Below are positions 1 through 7,365 of a stretch of DNA of 12,439 bases, in pieces. Below the pieces are notes generated by a model, which was not told where the DNA came from, made no database searches, and worked only from the letters and a program-made list of their open reading frames with translations. The stretch spans positions 1 through 12,439 of the forward strand of contig CAYTET010000057.1 in assembly GCA_964436975.1 (NCBI GenBank). The letters run 5' to 3'. Each line of letters starts with the position of its first letter. Position 1 is the first letter of the stretch. The position numbers and the translations under genes are program-made. Origin of the DNA: CAYTET01 sp964436975 (GTDB taxonomy: Bacteria; Bacillota_I; Bacilli_A; Erysipelotrichales; Erysipelotrichaceae).

Positions 1-1653
1 TATGAAGAAGATCTCCCTTGGACGCCAGGGGATCAGGCGGTTGATCTGCTGGTCGGTAAAGGCAGTGTTGATATGACAGCTCTGACCGGGGTGCTTAAAA
101 TCATTGCCATGATGATTGCCCTTACCGCCGCCAGCCAGTGGCTGTGCACCCTGACCAACAACCATATGGCCTACCATATCGTTTCCGATATGCGCATCAA
201 GGCTTTCAGCCATCTGCAGATTCTGCCGCTGAGCTATCTGGACAGTCATAAATCCGGGGATACCCAGGCCCGGATCATCACGGACATTGATCAGTTTTCC
301 GAAGGCCTGCTGATGGGCTTTACCCATCTGTTTTCCGGACTGCTGACCATCGTGATTACCCTGTTCTTTATGCTGCGGATCAATATCTACATTACCCTGC
401 TGGTTATTGCCATCACGCCGCTTTCCATTATTGTTGCCGGCTATATTGCCAAAAACTCTTCTATATACTTCCGCCAGCAGTCAGCGGCCCGCGGTGCCCT
501 GACCGCCCTGGCTTCGGAGATGATTGGCGGCATTGACACGGTCAGCACCTTCAATATGCAGCAAAGTGTCGGTACCCAGTTCAAAAAGACCGATGACCAG
601 TTCCGTCAGGCCGGTTTCAAAGCCGTTTTCTATTCCTCGATAACCAATCCTTCAACCCGCTTTGTCAATGCCCTGACGTATGCCGCCGTGGGCATCAGCG
701 GTGCTTTGAGTGCCTTGGCCGGACTGCTGTCAGTCGGCCAGCTGACTTCCTTTCTCAGCTATGCCTCCCAGTATGCCAAGCCCTTTAATGAAATAAGCGG
801 CGTTGTCACCGAACTGCAGAATTCCCTTTCCTGCGCCCAGCGGCTGTTTGAACTGCTGGATGCCGAAACCGAAAAGCCGGATGCCCCAACCGTCGTGCTG
901 GCGGCCCATCCCAAAGGCCGGGTTGACTTTGACCATGTTGCCTTCTGCTACAGCCCGGCTGTTCCGCTCATTACCGATTTCAGCCTGCATGTTTCAGCCG
1001 GACAAAGGATTGCCATTGTCGGACCGACCGGCTGTGGCAAAACCACTATGATCAACCTGCTGATGCGCTTTTATGAAATCCAGGGCGGTTCAATTTCCAT
1101 TGATGGAAATGATATCCGCACCCTGTCGCGTAATAATCTGCGCCATAATTTCGGAATGGTGCTGCAGGACAGCTGGCTGGCCAATGATACCGTGGCTGCC
1201 AATATTGCCATGGGCAAAGCCAAAGCCAGCCGGAACGAGATCGTTGCGGCAGCCCGGAAGTCTTACGCCGATGACTTTATTGCCAAGCTGCCCCATGGCT
1301 ATGACACGGTTCTGGCCGCTGATGGCAGCGGACTGTCAGCCGGCCAGCAGCAGCTGCTGTGCATCAGCCGCGTCATGCTGGCCAATCCGGCCATGCTTAT
1401 CCTTGATGAGGCCACTTCGGCCATTGATACCCGCACGGAACTGCTGGTACAGAAGGCTTTTGCCGAACTGATGAAAAACAAGACCAGTTTTATTGTGGCT
1501 CACCGGCTTTCGACCATAAAAAATGCTGACCAGATTATCGTTATGAACAATGGCCAGATTGTTCAGACCGGCACTCATGATCAGCTGTTAAAAATCGGCG
1601 GCGCTTATGCCAAACTGTATTACAGCCAGTTTGAAGCTACTGCCGCCAAATAA
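1..1653 (+). CDS. ABC exporter half-transporter, permease plus ATPase (5' end outside window)
   Basis: This is a fused membrane/ATPase subunit of a type IV (exporter-type) ABC transporter in the cytoplasmic membrane. The reading frame is open from base 1 without a stop, so the ATG at 73 is most likely internal and the true start lies upstream, outside the window. The first roughly 270 visible codons are hydrophobic and match an ABC transmembrane domain. The nucleotide-binding domain has Walker A GPTGCGKT (from 1021), the Q-loop VLQDSW (about 1159), signature LSAGQ (1333-1347), Walker B with the catalytic Glu in LILDEATS (Glu codon 1408-1410) and the switch His in VAHRLST (1501-1503). All ATPase motifs are present, so this half looks catalytically competent. 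Such genes are often paired as heterodimers (LmrCD/BmrCD type), so a partner gene may lie just upstream. Substrate cannot be predicted; multidrug or peptide export is typical of the family. Confidence 0.93.
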   Translation, partial: YEEDLPWTPGDQAVDLLVGKGSVDMTALTGVLKIIAMMIALTAASQWLCTLTNNHMAYHIVSDMRIKAFSHLQILPLSYLDSHKSGDTQARIITDIDQFSEGLLMGFTHLFSGLLTIVITLFFMLRINIYITLLVIAITPLSIIVAGYIAKNSSIYFRQQSAARGALTALASEMIGGIDTVSTFNMQQSVGTQFKKTDDQFRQAGFKAVFYSSITNPSTRFVNALTYAAVGISGALSALAGLLSVGQLTSFLSYASQYAKPFNEISGVVTELQNSLSCAQRLFELLDAETEKPDAPTVVLAAHPKGRVDFDHVAFCYSPAVPLITDFSLHVSAGQRIAIVGPTGCGKTTMINLLMRFYEIQGGSISIDGNDIRTLSRNNLRHNFGMVLQDSWLANDTVAANIAMGKAKASRNEIVAAARKSYADDFIAKLPHGYDTVLAADGSGLSAGQQQLLCISRVMLANPAMLILDEATSAIDTRTELLVQKAFAELMKNKTSFIVAHRLSTIKNADQIIVMNNGQIVQTGTHDQLLKIGGAYAKLYYSQFEATAAK

Positions 1654-1661
1654 TTATACTG

Positions 1662-2306
1662 TCAGCTTTTATTTCTTTTAATAAGGCCGCTGGTCAGCAG
1701 ACTGAGCAGACCGCATATCAGCATACCGGCTGCCGCCGGCACGATAAACATGCCGTCGCGGTGGCGGACTGATATCAGCAGGCAGATGAAAGAGGCCGTA
1801 GACAGCGCCGCCAGAATCAGGCTGCGGTTATGGTTTACTATGCCCAGTCCGACAATCAGCAGAACCGCGTATATTGCCGCAAAGCCGACCGCCAGATACA
1901 GCAGCGTCAGCCGGGTCGGAATATCGCCCAGCTGGTAGACATTGCTGTCAGAAAAAAGAAGAAACCATAAGATGACTGCTATGCCAAAGCAGGCCGCCAT
2001 AACGGCCAGCAGCCGGCGGCGATCACCTTTTTCTTTTTGCTTATCACTGATAACGGCTACCAGATTCTCTTCGGCTTTTTCCTTATACTGGCCGGCCAGG
2101 GTTTCACCGGACAGCAGTTCATTGACATTAATCTGCAGGGCGGCGCACAGCGGCAGCATCAGGCTTACTTCCGGAAACCCCTTGCCGCATTCCCATTTGG
2201 AAACCGCCTTATCACTAACCGCCAGCTTTTCCGCCAGCTGCCGCTGGGTCAGGCCTAATTGATGGCGCCGGCCGGCAATAAACATCCCGATTTTCATCTG
2301 ATCCAT
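1662..2306 (-). CDS. XRE-family transcriptional regulator with C-terminal membrane domain
   Basis: The 214-residue protein begins with an XRE/Cro-type helix-turn-helix (about residues 6-66, including LTQRQLAEKLAVSDKAVSKW). A charged linker (about 72-98) leads to four predicted transmembrane helices (about 99-118, 133-157, 162-180 and 186-208). It should therefore be a membrane-tethered DNA-binding protein; this architecture is common in Bacillota. The start is supported by GAGG seven bases before the ATG; a second in-frame ATG three codons later is less well placed. It lies downstream of a MATE exporter on the same strand and converges with an ABC exporter, so a role in controlling export or envelope stress is plausible but inferred only from context. 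The membrane part has no recognisable sensor motif. The stop is 8 bp from the ABC gene stop, with no terminator between them. Confidence 0.9.
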   Translation of the reverse strand: MDQMKIGMFIAGRRHQLGLTQRQLAEKLAVSDKAVSKWECGKGFPEVSLMLPLCAALQINVNELLSGETLAGQYKEKAEENLVAVISDKQKEKGDRRRLLAVMAACFGIAVILWFLLFSDSNVYQLGDIPTRLTLLYLAVGFAAIYAVLLIVGLGIVNHNRSLILAALSTASFICLLISVRHRDGMFIVPAAAGMLICGLLSLLTSGLIKRNKS

Positions 2307-2329
2307 AAATAAACCTCGCTTTCGTCTTT

Positions 2330-2335
2330 AGCATA
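2330..2335 (-). promoter_or_regulatory. Weak candidate -10 box for the XRE regulator
   Basis: On the minus strand TATGCT lies about 24 bases upstream of the regulator ATG, and is followed by GAGG at a proper ribosome-binding distance. No convincing -35 box is seen at 16-18 bases upstream, so this is only a possible independent promoter. The gene may also be read from the MATE gene. Confidence 0.25.
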
Positions 2336-2367
2336 CGGCAGACAGACTGATAAAGAGGCAGCGGGCC

Positions 2368-2389
2368 GTTTACTCTACGAAGAGTAGAC
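2368..2389. repeat. 22-nt inverted repeat between MATE gene and XRE regulator
   Basis: The core is TACTCT-ACGA-AGAGTA (2371-2386, perfect 6-bp arms). The outer three positions on each side add two more Watson-Crick pairs and one T/G position. It lies 14 bases past the MATE stop codon and about 60 bases upstream of the XRE start. No run of U follows in either direction, so it is not a standard intrinsic terminator. It could be an operator (for example for the adjacent XRE protein) or an RNA-processing hairpin. Confidence 0.5.
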
Positions 2390-2403
2390 CGTCTGAAGGT
2401 TGT

Positions 2404-3783
2404 TTATTGGCTGCTTTTGATTACCGTAACATCTTTGATATAGTTGCCCTTCCAGATCCGCGGCAGACAAACCAGCGGCTTGATTATGGAATCAACCCGC
2501 ATGCAGGCATAAACCTGCCAGGCCGGAAGTTTCAGAACAAAAGCCGCCAGCAGGCCTAAAGGCAGACTGGCCAGCCACATGCCGCCGGCATCTACCGCCA
2601 GGGCAAAGTGATTATCGCCTGCTCCCCGCAGCACTCCTATCAAACTGGTGTTCTCCATGCCGGTCAGCAGCATCACCACACCGACCGCGGTAATAAGCTG
2701 GCGGGCCAGCAGCCGGCTGGCCGGAGTGATATTGGGATACATCAGCAGCAGCAAATCGCGCGTTCCCAGCACCAAACCGCAGCCGATGACGCCGACAATT
2801 ATTGAAAGCACCATAAAAGCCTTGCCAATGCGGCGCGCATAGTCAATCTGGCCGGCGCCGACGGCCTTGCCCATTATAAAGGCCGCTGAACGGGCGGTGC
2901 CGTACATCAGGATCAGGCCGAACTGTTCGGCTACCCCGGCAATGCTGGCAGCGGTGACGAATTCCGTGCTGATATGGCCGATGATGGCCACCCGGGCTGA
3001 GGAGCCCAGACTCCAGCACAAATCATCGCCGATGACGGGCAGGCTCTGCTTTAGGAAATGACTGAATAATGGCCGGTCGGAAATACGCAGATACTTAAGC
3101 GTAAAGTGAAGCTCTTTCTCCCCGACCCGGTTATAAATCAGAATGGCGATAAACTCAAAAAGCCGGGCGCCTACCGTTCCTAAAGCCGCCCCGACAATTC
3201 CCATTTTGGGAAAGCCAAGCCGGCCGAAAATGAGGCCGTAGTTCAGGATGAAATTGACGGTAAAGGACATGGCATAAATGCAGGTTGAGATTTTGACATC
3301 CTCTTTAGCCTGCAGGGCCGATATATAGCAGCTGACCAGCGCATTGAAGATATAGGAGAAGGCCACTACCCTTAAGTAGCGGACGCTTTCGGCAATCACA
3401 GCGGTGTCGGAAGAATATATTCTCATGATATATTCCGGAATGAAAATACAGGCGGCCGTATAAAGCAGGGCAATGATTGTCATCGTTACAAACATCATGC
3501 CCATAATCTGCCGGATCTTCTCAAGATCCTTTTTGCCCCAGAACTGGGAAATCAGCATGGCGCCGCCACTGCCCAGACCGTATACCAGAATCGTAAAAAT
3601 AAAGAACGGCTGGCCCGCCAGGGAAACAGCCGATACTGCCAGATCACCCAGATATCCTACCATCACCGAATCAAGCATCTGCACACAGAAACTTAAGATG
3701 TTGTTCAGAACCAGCGGAATGACCAGTTTAATAACATTACGGTAAAAGGCCTTGTCTTTAATCATGGTAGTATTGTACCCCAT
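2404..3783 (-). CDS. MATE-family multidrug/Na+ (or H+) antiporter
   Basis: The 459-residue, highly hydrophobic protein has the usual size and twelve-helix character of MATE exporters (NorM/DinF superfamily), which expel cationic drugs or metabolites in exchange for Na+ or H+ at the cytoplasmic membrane. Family features include the N-terminal pattern of a first helix followed by QMLDSVMVGYLGDLAVSAVS (about residues 35-54), the stretch GGAMLISQFWGKKD (about 73-86), and an internal repeat beginning around residue 240. The start is uncertain: the ATG at 3783 has no obvious ribosome binding site, and the ATG at 3765 (MIKDKAFYRN) fits the usual MATE N-terminus better. It begins 21 bp after the trmO stop, suggesting co-transcription with it. 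The XRE regulator is downstream. Substrate is not predictable from sequence. Confidence 0.92.
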   Translation of the reverse strand: MGYNTTMIKDKAFYRNVIKLVIPLVLNNILSFCVQMLDSVMVGYLGDLAVSAVSLAGQPFFIFTILVYGLGSGGAMLISQFWGKKDLEKIRQIMGMMFVTMTIIALLYTAACIFIPEYIMRIYSSDTAVIAESVRYLRVVAFSYIFNALVSCYISALQAKEDVKISTCIYAMSFTVNFILNYGLIFGRLGFPKMGIVGAALGTVGARLFEFIAILIYNRVGEKELHFTLKYLRISDRPLFSHFLKQSLPVIGDDLCWSLGSSARVAIIGHISTEFVTAASIAGVAEQFGLILMYGTARSAAFIMGKAVGAGQIDYARRIGKAFMVLSIIVGVIGCGLVLGTRDLLLLMYPNITPASRLLARQLITAVGVVMLLTGMENTSLIGVLRGAGDNHFALAVDAGGMWLASLPLGLLAAFVLKLPAWQVYACMRVDSIIKPLVCLPRIWKGNYIKDVTVIKSSQ

Positions 3784-3804
3784 CTGACGCCGATATGCTA
3801 CCGC

Positions 3805-4491
3805 TTAATCAGCCTCGCTTTTTTCAACGGAAACTACCGTCAGTTCATCCCCACAGGCAGTAAAGCGGATATTGAAGCCGGCATAGGCAATGCCAAAGCC
3901 GGCCGGATCATGCTTATAGCCGGGCCGCGGGTCCTGCCGCAGCAGTTCAACTGCCCCGGCCTGCTTGTCCGCCGGCAGCTTCTGCAATAGCTGCGACGGA
4001 AAAACAACATCGGCCAGATGCTGTTTGGTCGCGGCCGTATAGCCTTCCCAAGCCTGGGGCTGGCAGTCAGTAACCGGAATATAGGGCTTAATATCATAGA
4101 TAGGACTGCCGCTGACCATATCAATGCCGCTGACATAAAGCAGCGGTTTTCTTTGGTCCTTCCGGTCAATCTTATCCAGCCTGACGCAGGACAGCCCTAA
4201 ATGATTGGGCCTAAAAGGCGACCGGCTGGCCAATACCCCTACTCTTTTATTGCCGCCCAGCCGGGGCGGCCGCACAGTCGCGTGCCACTGTTCGTCAGTG
4301 CACTGACTGAAGCCCCACAGCAGCCACAGATGCGAAAACTGGTCCAGTTCCCTGACCATTTCCAAGCGGCGGTAAGCCGGCTGCAGAACGATCATTCCCT
4401 TCAGTTCCGCATTAATTCCGCTCTGCCGAGGCAGCCCGAATTTTTCAGTAAAATCCGTATAGATGTATCCGATAGGTTCAATGACTGTCAT
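3805..4491 (-). CDS. trmO: tRNA (N6-threonylcarbamoyladenosine(37)-N6)-methyltransferase TrmO
   Basis: The 228-residue protein belongs to the TrmO/TsaA (YaeB, UPF0066) family. These SAM-dependent enzymes N6-methylate t6A at position 37 of certain ANN-decoding tRNAs, fine-tuning codon reading. Diagnostic segments are present: FGLPRQSG (18-25), the block RPPRLGGNKRVGVLASRSPF (74-93) with SPFRPNHLG (91-99) of the SAM site, and DIKPYIP (133-139). The C-terminal domain has DPRPGY (187-192) as in E. coli TrmO, and the length is close to the 235 residues of that enzyme. The ATG at 4491 is preceded by AGAAAGG about ten bases upstream, an acceptable ribosome binding site. It sits between corA (63-bp gap upstream) and the MATE gene (21-bp gap downstream), probably in one transcript. 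The function is housekeeping and seems unrelated to its neighbours. Confidence 0.94.
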   Translation of the reverse strand: MTVIEPIGYIYTDFTEKFGLPRQSGINAELKGMIVLQPAYRRLEMVRELDQFSHLWLLWGFSQCTDEQWHATVRPPRLGGNKRVGVLASRSPFRPNHLGLSCVRLDKIDRKDQRKPLLYVSGIDMVSGSPIYDIKPYIPVTDCQPQAWEGYTAATKQHLADVVFPSQLLQKLPADKQAGAVELLRQDPRPGYKHDPAGFGIAYAGFNIRFTACGDELTVVSVEKSEAD

Positions 4492-4554
4492 TTCAGCAAT
4501 GCCTTTCTGAGGACATGATTTCAGCCTTTTTGCAGGATAGGCGCAGCGGCCAAA

Positions 4555-5490
4555 TCAGAACCACTTCTTCTTTTTTCCGATTAAGATTAAAGCCGTCACT
4601 GCCGCAATCGAAAGGGCAATCACATAAACATAGCCATACTTCCAGTTCAGCTCCGGCATATACTTGAAGTTCATTCCATACCAGCCCACGATGATCGTCA
4701 GCGGAAAAAAGACGCTGGTGATAACCGTAAATATCTTCATGCTCTCATTCATCTGCAGATCCAGAAAAGCCGTATAGGCATCCTGCAGATGGACCAGTGA
4801 ACTGTTGAGCCGCTTAATGTCCCCGCTCAGCCGGCTGATCTTATTGTCAATATTGGTGATGTACAGCATATTGTCTTCATTGAAGATATCATTTTCGTTT
4901 TCCATGATGGCATTGGTAATATCAAGCAGCTGGTCATAGTAGTTCTCCATGGCCAGCAGATCATTTTTAGTTTTCAGCAGGGTCAGGTTGAAATCTTTGG
5001 CGGTCCGGCCGCTTAGCACGATCTCTTCCTGACCGGCGATTTCTTTAATCATGTCTTCAATAAAGATATTGTCCTTGCTGATAAGCTGCTCAAGGAAACT
5101 GGCAATCAGCTTTTCCAGGCAGCACTTCTTCTCGCTGACTCTTTTCAGCGCATTCATAAACTTCTTCTGGGTGGATCCGTCAGAGTCATCAATGCAGATA
5201 AGCAGCAGCAGATTGGCTTTGACAAACAGGGCCAGCCGGTCATCTGTTACGCCTCTGTCCTCCCAGTCCAAGATGCGCAGATCGGTAAAAGTATAATCCT
5301 CGTATATTTCGACGCTGGACCGGAAATGCTTATTATCAACCTTACAGGATTCAACATCAGCAGCCTCAAAGCCGAAACGGCCGTAGCAGTCCTGCAGCAG
5401 TGCCGGGGAAATATAACCGACCGTCAAGGCCGAATCACTGATATCTTCGATACTGATTTCCTGCAGCTGACCGTTAACTTTATAGAACAT
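4555..5490 (-). CDS. corA: CorA-family divalent cation (Mg2+) transporter
   Basis: The 311-residue protein has the CorA layout: a soluble N-terminal domain (about 1-150), a long helical region rich in charged residues (about 150-250), and two C-terminal transmembrane helices (about 252-270 and 286-304). The family signature YGMNF is at 271-275, at the end of the first membrane helix, where the GMN tripeptide forms the selectivity filter of the pentameric channel. The C-terminus is a short basic cytosolic tail (KKKKW). The likely role is Mg2+ (possibly Co2+ or Ni2+) uptake; the N-terminal domain is divergent, so the preferred ion is not certain. The ATG at 5490 has GTGAGG about seven bases upstream. 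It is probably the first gene of a corA-trmO-MATE transcript, with a candidate promoter just upstream. Confidence 0.92.
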   Translation of the reverse strand: MFYKVNGQLQEISIEDISDSALTVGYISPALLQDCYGRFGFEAADVESCKVDNKHFRSSVEIYEDYTFTDLRILDWEDRGVTDDRLALFVKANLLLLICIDDSDGSTQKKFMNALKRVSEKKCCLEKLIASFLEQLISKDNIFIEDMIKEIAGQEEIVLSGRTAKDFNLTLLKTKNDLLAMENYYDQLLDITNAIMENENDIFNEDNMLYITNIDNKISRLSGDIKRLNSSLVHLQDAYTAFLDLQMNESMKIFTVITSVFFPLTIIVGWYGMNFKYMPELNWKYGYVYVIALSIAAVTALILIGKKKKWF

Positions 5491-5509
5491 GGCAAAACCT
5501 CACTAACTG

Positions 5510-5538
5510 ATAATATATCATAACTGCCCCTTTCAAAA
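5510..5538 (-). promoter_or_regulatory. Candidate promoter of corA
   Basis: On the minus strand TATTAT (5515-5510) is a good -10 box, 19 bases before the corA ATG. Upstream is either TTGAAA (5536-5531, near consensus but only 15 bp spacing) or TTTTGA (5538-5533, ideal 17 bp spacing but weak). A 13-bp palindrome TGATAATATATCA (5508-5520) overlaps the -10 region. Confidence 0.45.
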
Positions 5539-5546
5539 CAGCCGGC

Positions 5547-5567
5547 TTGAACAGCGGTCATGTTCAA
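5547..5567. repeat. Perfect 7+7-bp inverted repeat upstream of corA promoter
   Basis: TTGAACA (5547-5553) and TGTTCAA (5561-5567) are exact inverted copies separated by 7 bases. The repeat lies just upstream of the corA -35 region and just beyond the terminator of the neighbouring operon. No U-run follows it, so a protein-binding operator is a better reading than a terminator. The regulator is unknown. Confidence 0.55.
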
Positions 5568-5574
5568 TAACAAC

Positions 5575-5605
5575 TAAAAAACCGGCTCTGGCTGAGAGAA
5601 CCGGT
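5575..5605 (-). terminator. Intrinsic terminator of the five-gene redox/kinase operon
   Basis: On the minus strand ACCGGTTCT pairs with AGAGCCGGT (9-bp stem including one G-U pair, 7-nt loop), and the last stem bases run into a run of six Ts (5581-5576). It begins about 20 bases after the stop codon of the AGPS-like gene, so it should end the operon transcribed from about 12350 and insulate corA. Confidence 0.88.
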
Positions 5606-5625
5606 GAATGCTAAATGCCGATTGA

Positions 5626-7365
5626 TTATTCAATTCCTTCCTTGAGGAAGTGCTTTTCTTCCTCCTTCAGGTCCAGACCCAGCGTTCCGCCCGGATTCAT
5701 CAGATTATCCGGATCAAAATACTGCTTCAAGACCTTGAAAACCCCATACTCGGTGCGGCCCAGATAGCCTTCCAGCCAGGGTCCGAACATCTTGCCGATG
5801 CCGTGATGGTGACTCAGGGCAGCGCCTGATTTCTGAATGGCATCAAGAATGGTTGAATGATAGCGTTTAAATTCTTCCGCATCACTCATCCGGGTAATGA
5901 AGATGAAATACAGATTGGCCCCCTGCGGGTAGCAGTGGGACATGTGGGTGGTGACGATGGTATTGGGCAGCTTGTGGCAGACTTCCCTGACATCATGATG
6001 CACCTGTGCCATATTTGACCATTTGACCGTGCATTCCAAAGTATCGGTGGTAATGCCGAAATCCATCAGGGTATCCCGCAGATAGGGATCGTTAAAGCGG
6101 CCCTTCTCCCAGCTTTTAGTCACAAAGGAGGTCAGACTCATGCCGCCGTTCTGACGGGCAATGCCCCTGATCGTGCGGGCCACATTTTTGGAATAGCCCT
6201 TCTGGCCGTCGGTAAAGCCGATGAACAGACAGCGCTGCATATCCTTATAGCCGCGCAGATCGAATATTTTCTGCAGCGGCGTTTCATCAACATTATAAAG
6301 ACTCAGCATCAGACTGGTCTCCTCCGGATCGGATAGCCGGAAGACAGAGGCATAGCCGGCTTCCGCCTGCATCATCTGCCGGCCGGCGGCCATGGCGGTC
6401 GGCCAGTCTTTGAAGATATAGGAAAAACGGATCCGGTTTTCCGGCATGTAGCGGAAAACCTTCAGCATAACCTCGGTCAATACACCAAAACTGCCTTCAC
6501 TGCCCATCATTATCTGATTCAGATTGGGCCCGGTGGCCTCCCGCGGATAGCTGCTGGTCTTAACGGTTCCGATCGGCGTGGCATATTTCTGACCCATGAC
6601 AATGTCGGTAATGCAGCCGTAATAAGTGCTGTTCTGCCCGGCACCCCGGGTAACCACCCAGCCGCCGACACTGCTGTACTCAAAGGACTGGGGAAAATGA
6701 CCGCAGGTATAGGCCCGGCTGGCCCCCAATTCCTTTGGGGCATTATTTAAAGTATTTTCCAGCTGCGGACCGGACATGCCGGCCAGAACCGTGATGGTCT
6801 GATCCTGTTCGTTAAATGAAACCACTTTATTGAAGTGCCGGCGCATATCCAGCGAGATGCCGCCCTTGACAGGTTCGACGCCCCGGGTAACACTGCTGCC
6901 TCCGCCATAGACATACAGCGGTATTTTATGCTGGGAAACGTAGGCAACAATCTGCTCCACCTGGGCAGTTGACTGGGGATAAACCACGGCATCAGGCAGA
7001 CAGTCCACCCGCTTATCCCGCAGCCGCATGGCATCATAGGCCGTCTTGCCGTAAGCCACCGCCAGCCGGTCATAGTCAGCCGTCGAAACATTCTTCGCTC
7101 CCACAATATCCCTAAGAGCCTGAATATGGCAGTCGGCCAAACCGCAGGGGCAGTCCAGCCGCACCTTCTGCAGCCCGATGTCACCGGTATAATGATCAAA
7201 ATCATCATCACTCATCTTAAACTTTTCCTTCATCAGCTTATAAAGGGATTCTTTCGGATACTTGACAAAATCAGGATCCCCCCACCGGAAAATCGAACGG
7301 TAGCTGTCAGCCGGGGCCGCGCTGCGGACCCAGGCCGGTTCAAAATCTTTATATGGCTTGCTCAT
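5626..7365 (-). CDS. FAD-linked oxidase, alkyl-DHAP synthase (AGPS)-like
   Basis: The 579-residue flavoprotein is of the VAO/PCMH family. The FAD-binding_4 domain spans about 125-300, with the pyrophosphate loop GGGSSVTRG (154-162), GHFPQSFEYSSVGGW (222-236) and ATGPNLNQIMMGSEGSFGV (277-295). The substrate-cap/C-terminal domain spans about 305-560. From my memory of human and guinea-pig AGPS, it shares that subfamily's features rather than those of lactate/glycolate oxidases: a YLRD motif (428-431), a Tyr in LYF (485-487), and the catalytic triple-His SHHHGIGK (518-525). AGPS swaps the acyl chain of acyl-DHAP for a fatty alcohol, the committed step of ether-lipid synthesis. Differences: Gln226 stands where AGPS has Asp in GHEPD, and a CPC-x4-C cluster (72, 74, 79) is present. 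It overlaps the kinase gene by 17 bp; AGGAG lies ten bases before the ATG. AGPS activity is inferred, not proven; another hydroxy-acid or polyol-phosphate oxidase is possible. Confidence 0.85.
   Translation of the reverse strand: MSKPYKDFEPAWVRSAAPADSYRSIFRWGDPDFVKYPKESLYKLMKEKFKMSDDDFDHYTGDIGLQKVRLDCPCGLADCHIQALRDIVGAKNVSTADYDRLAVAYGKTAYDAMRLRDKRVDCLPDAVVYPQSTAQVEQIVAYVSQHKIPLYVYGGGSSVTRGVEPVKGGISLDMRRHFNKVVSFNEQDQTITVLAGMSGPQLENTLNNAPKELGASRAYTCGHFPQSFEYSSVGGWVVTRGAGQNSTYYGCITDIVMGQKYATPIGTVKTSSYPREATGPNLNQIMMGSEGSFGVLTEVMLKVFRYMPENRIRFSYIFKDWPTAMAAGRQMMQAEAGYASVFRLSDPEETSLMLSLYNVDETPLQKIFDLRGYKDMQRCLFIGFTDGQKGYSKNVARTIRGIARQNGGMSLTSFVTKSWEKGRFNDPYLRDTLMDFGITTDTLECTVKWSNMAQVHHDVREVCHKLPNTIVTTHMSHCYPQGANLYFIFITRMSDAEEFKRYHSTILDAIQKSGAALSHHHGIGKMFGPWLEGYLGRTEYGVFKVLKQYFDPDNLMNPGGTLGLDLKEEEKHFLKEGIE

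Noticed and set aside
73..1653. ATG at 73 as the true start of the ABC gene
   Set aside because: The frame is open upstream to base 1, the sequence there fits an ABC membrane domain, and no ribosome binding site precedes the ATG.
4492..4554. Terminator or promoter between corA and trmO
   Set aside because: The 63 bases show no stem followed by a U-tract and no clear -35/-10 pair, so read-through is assumed.
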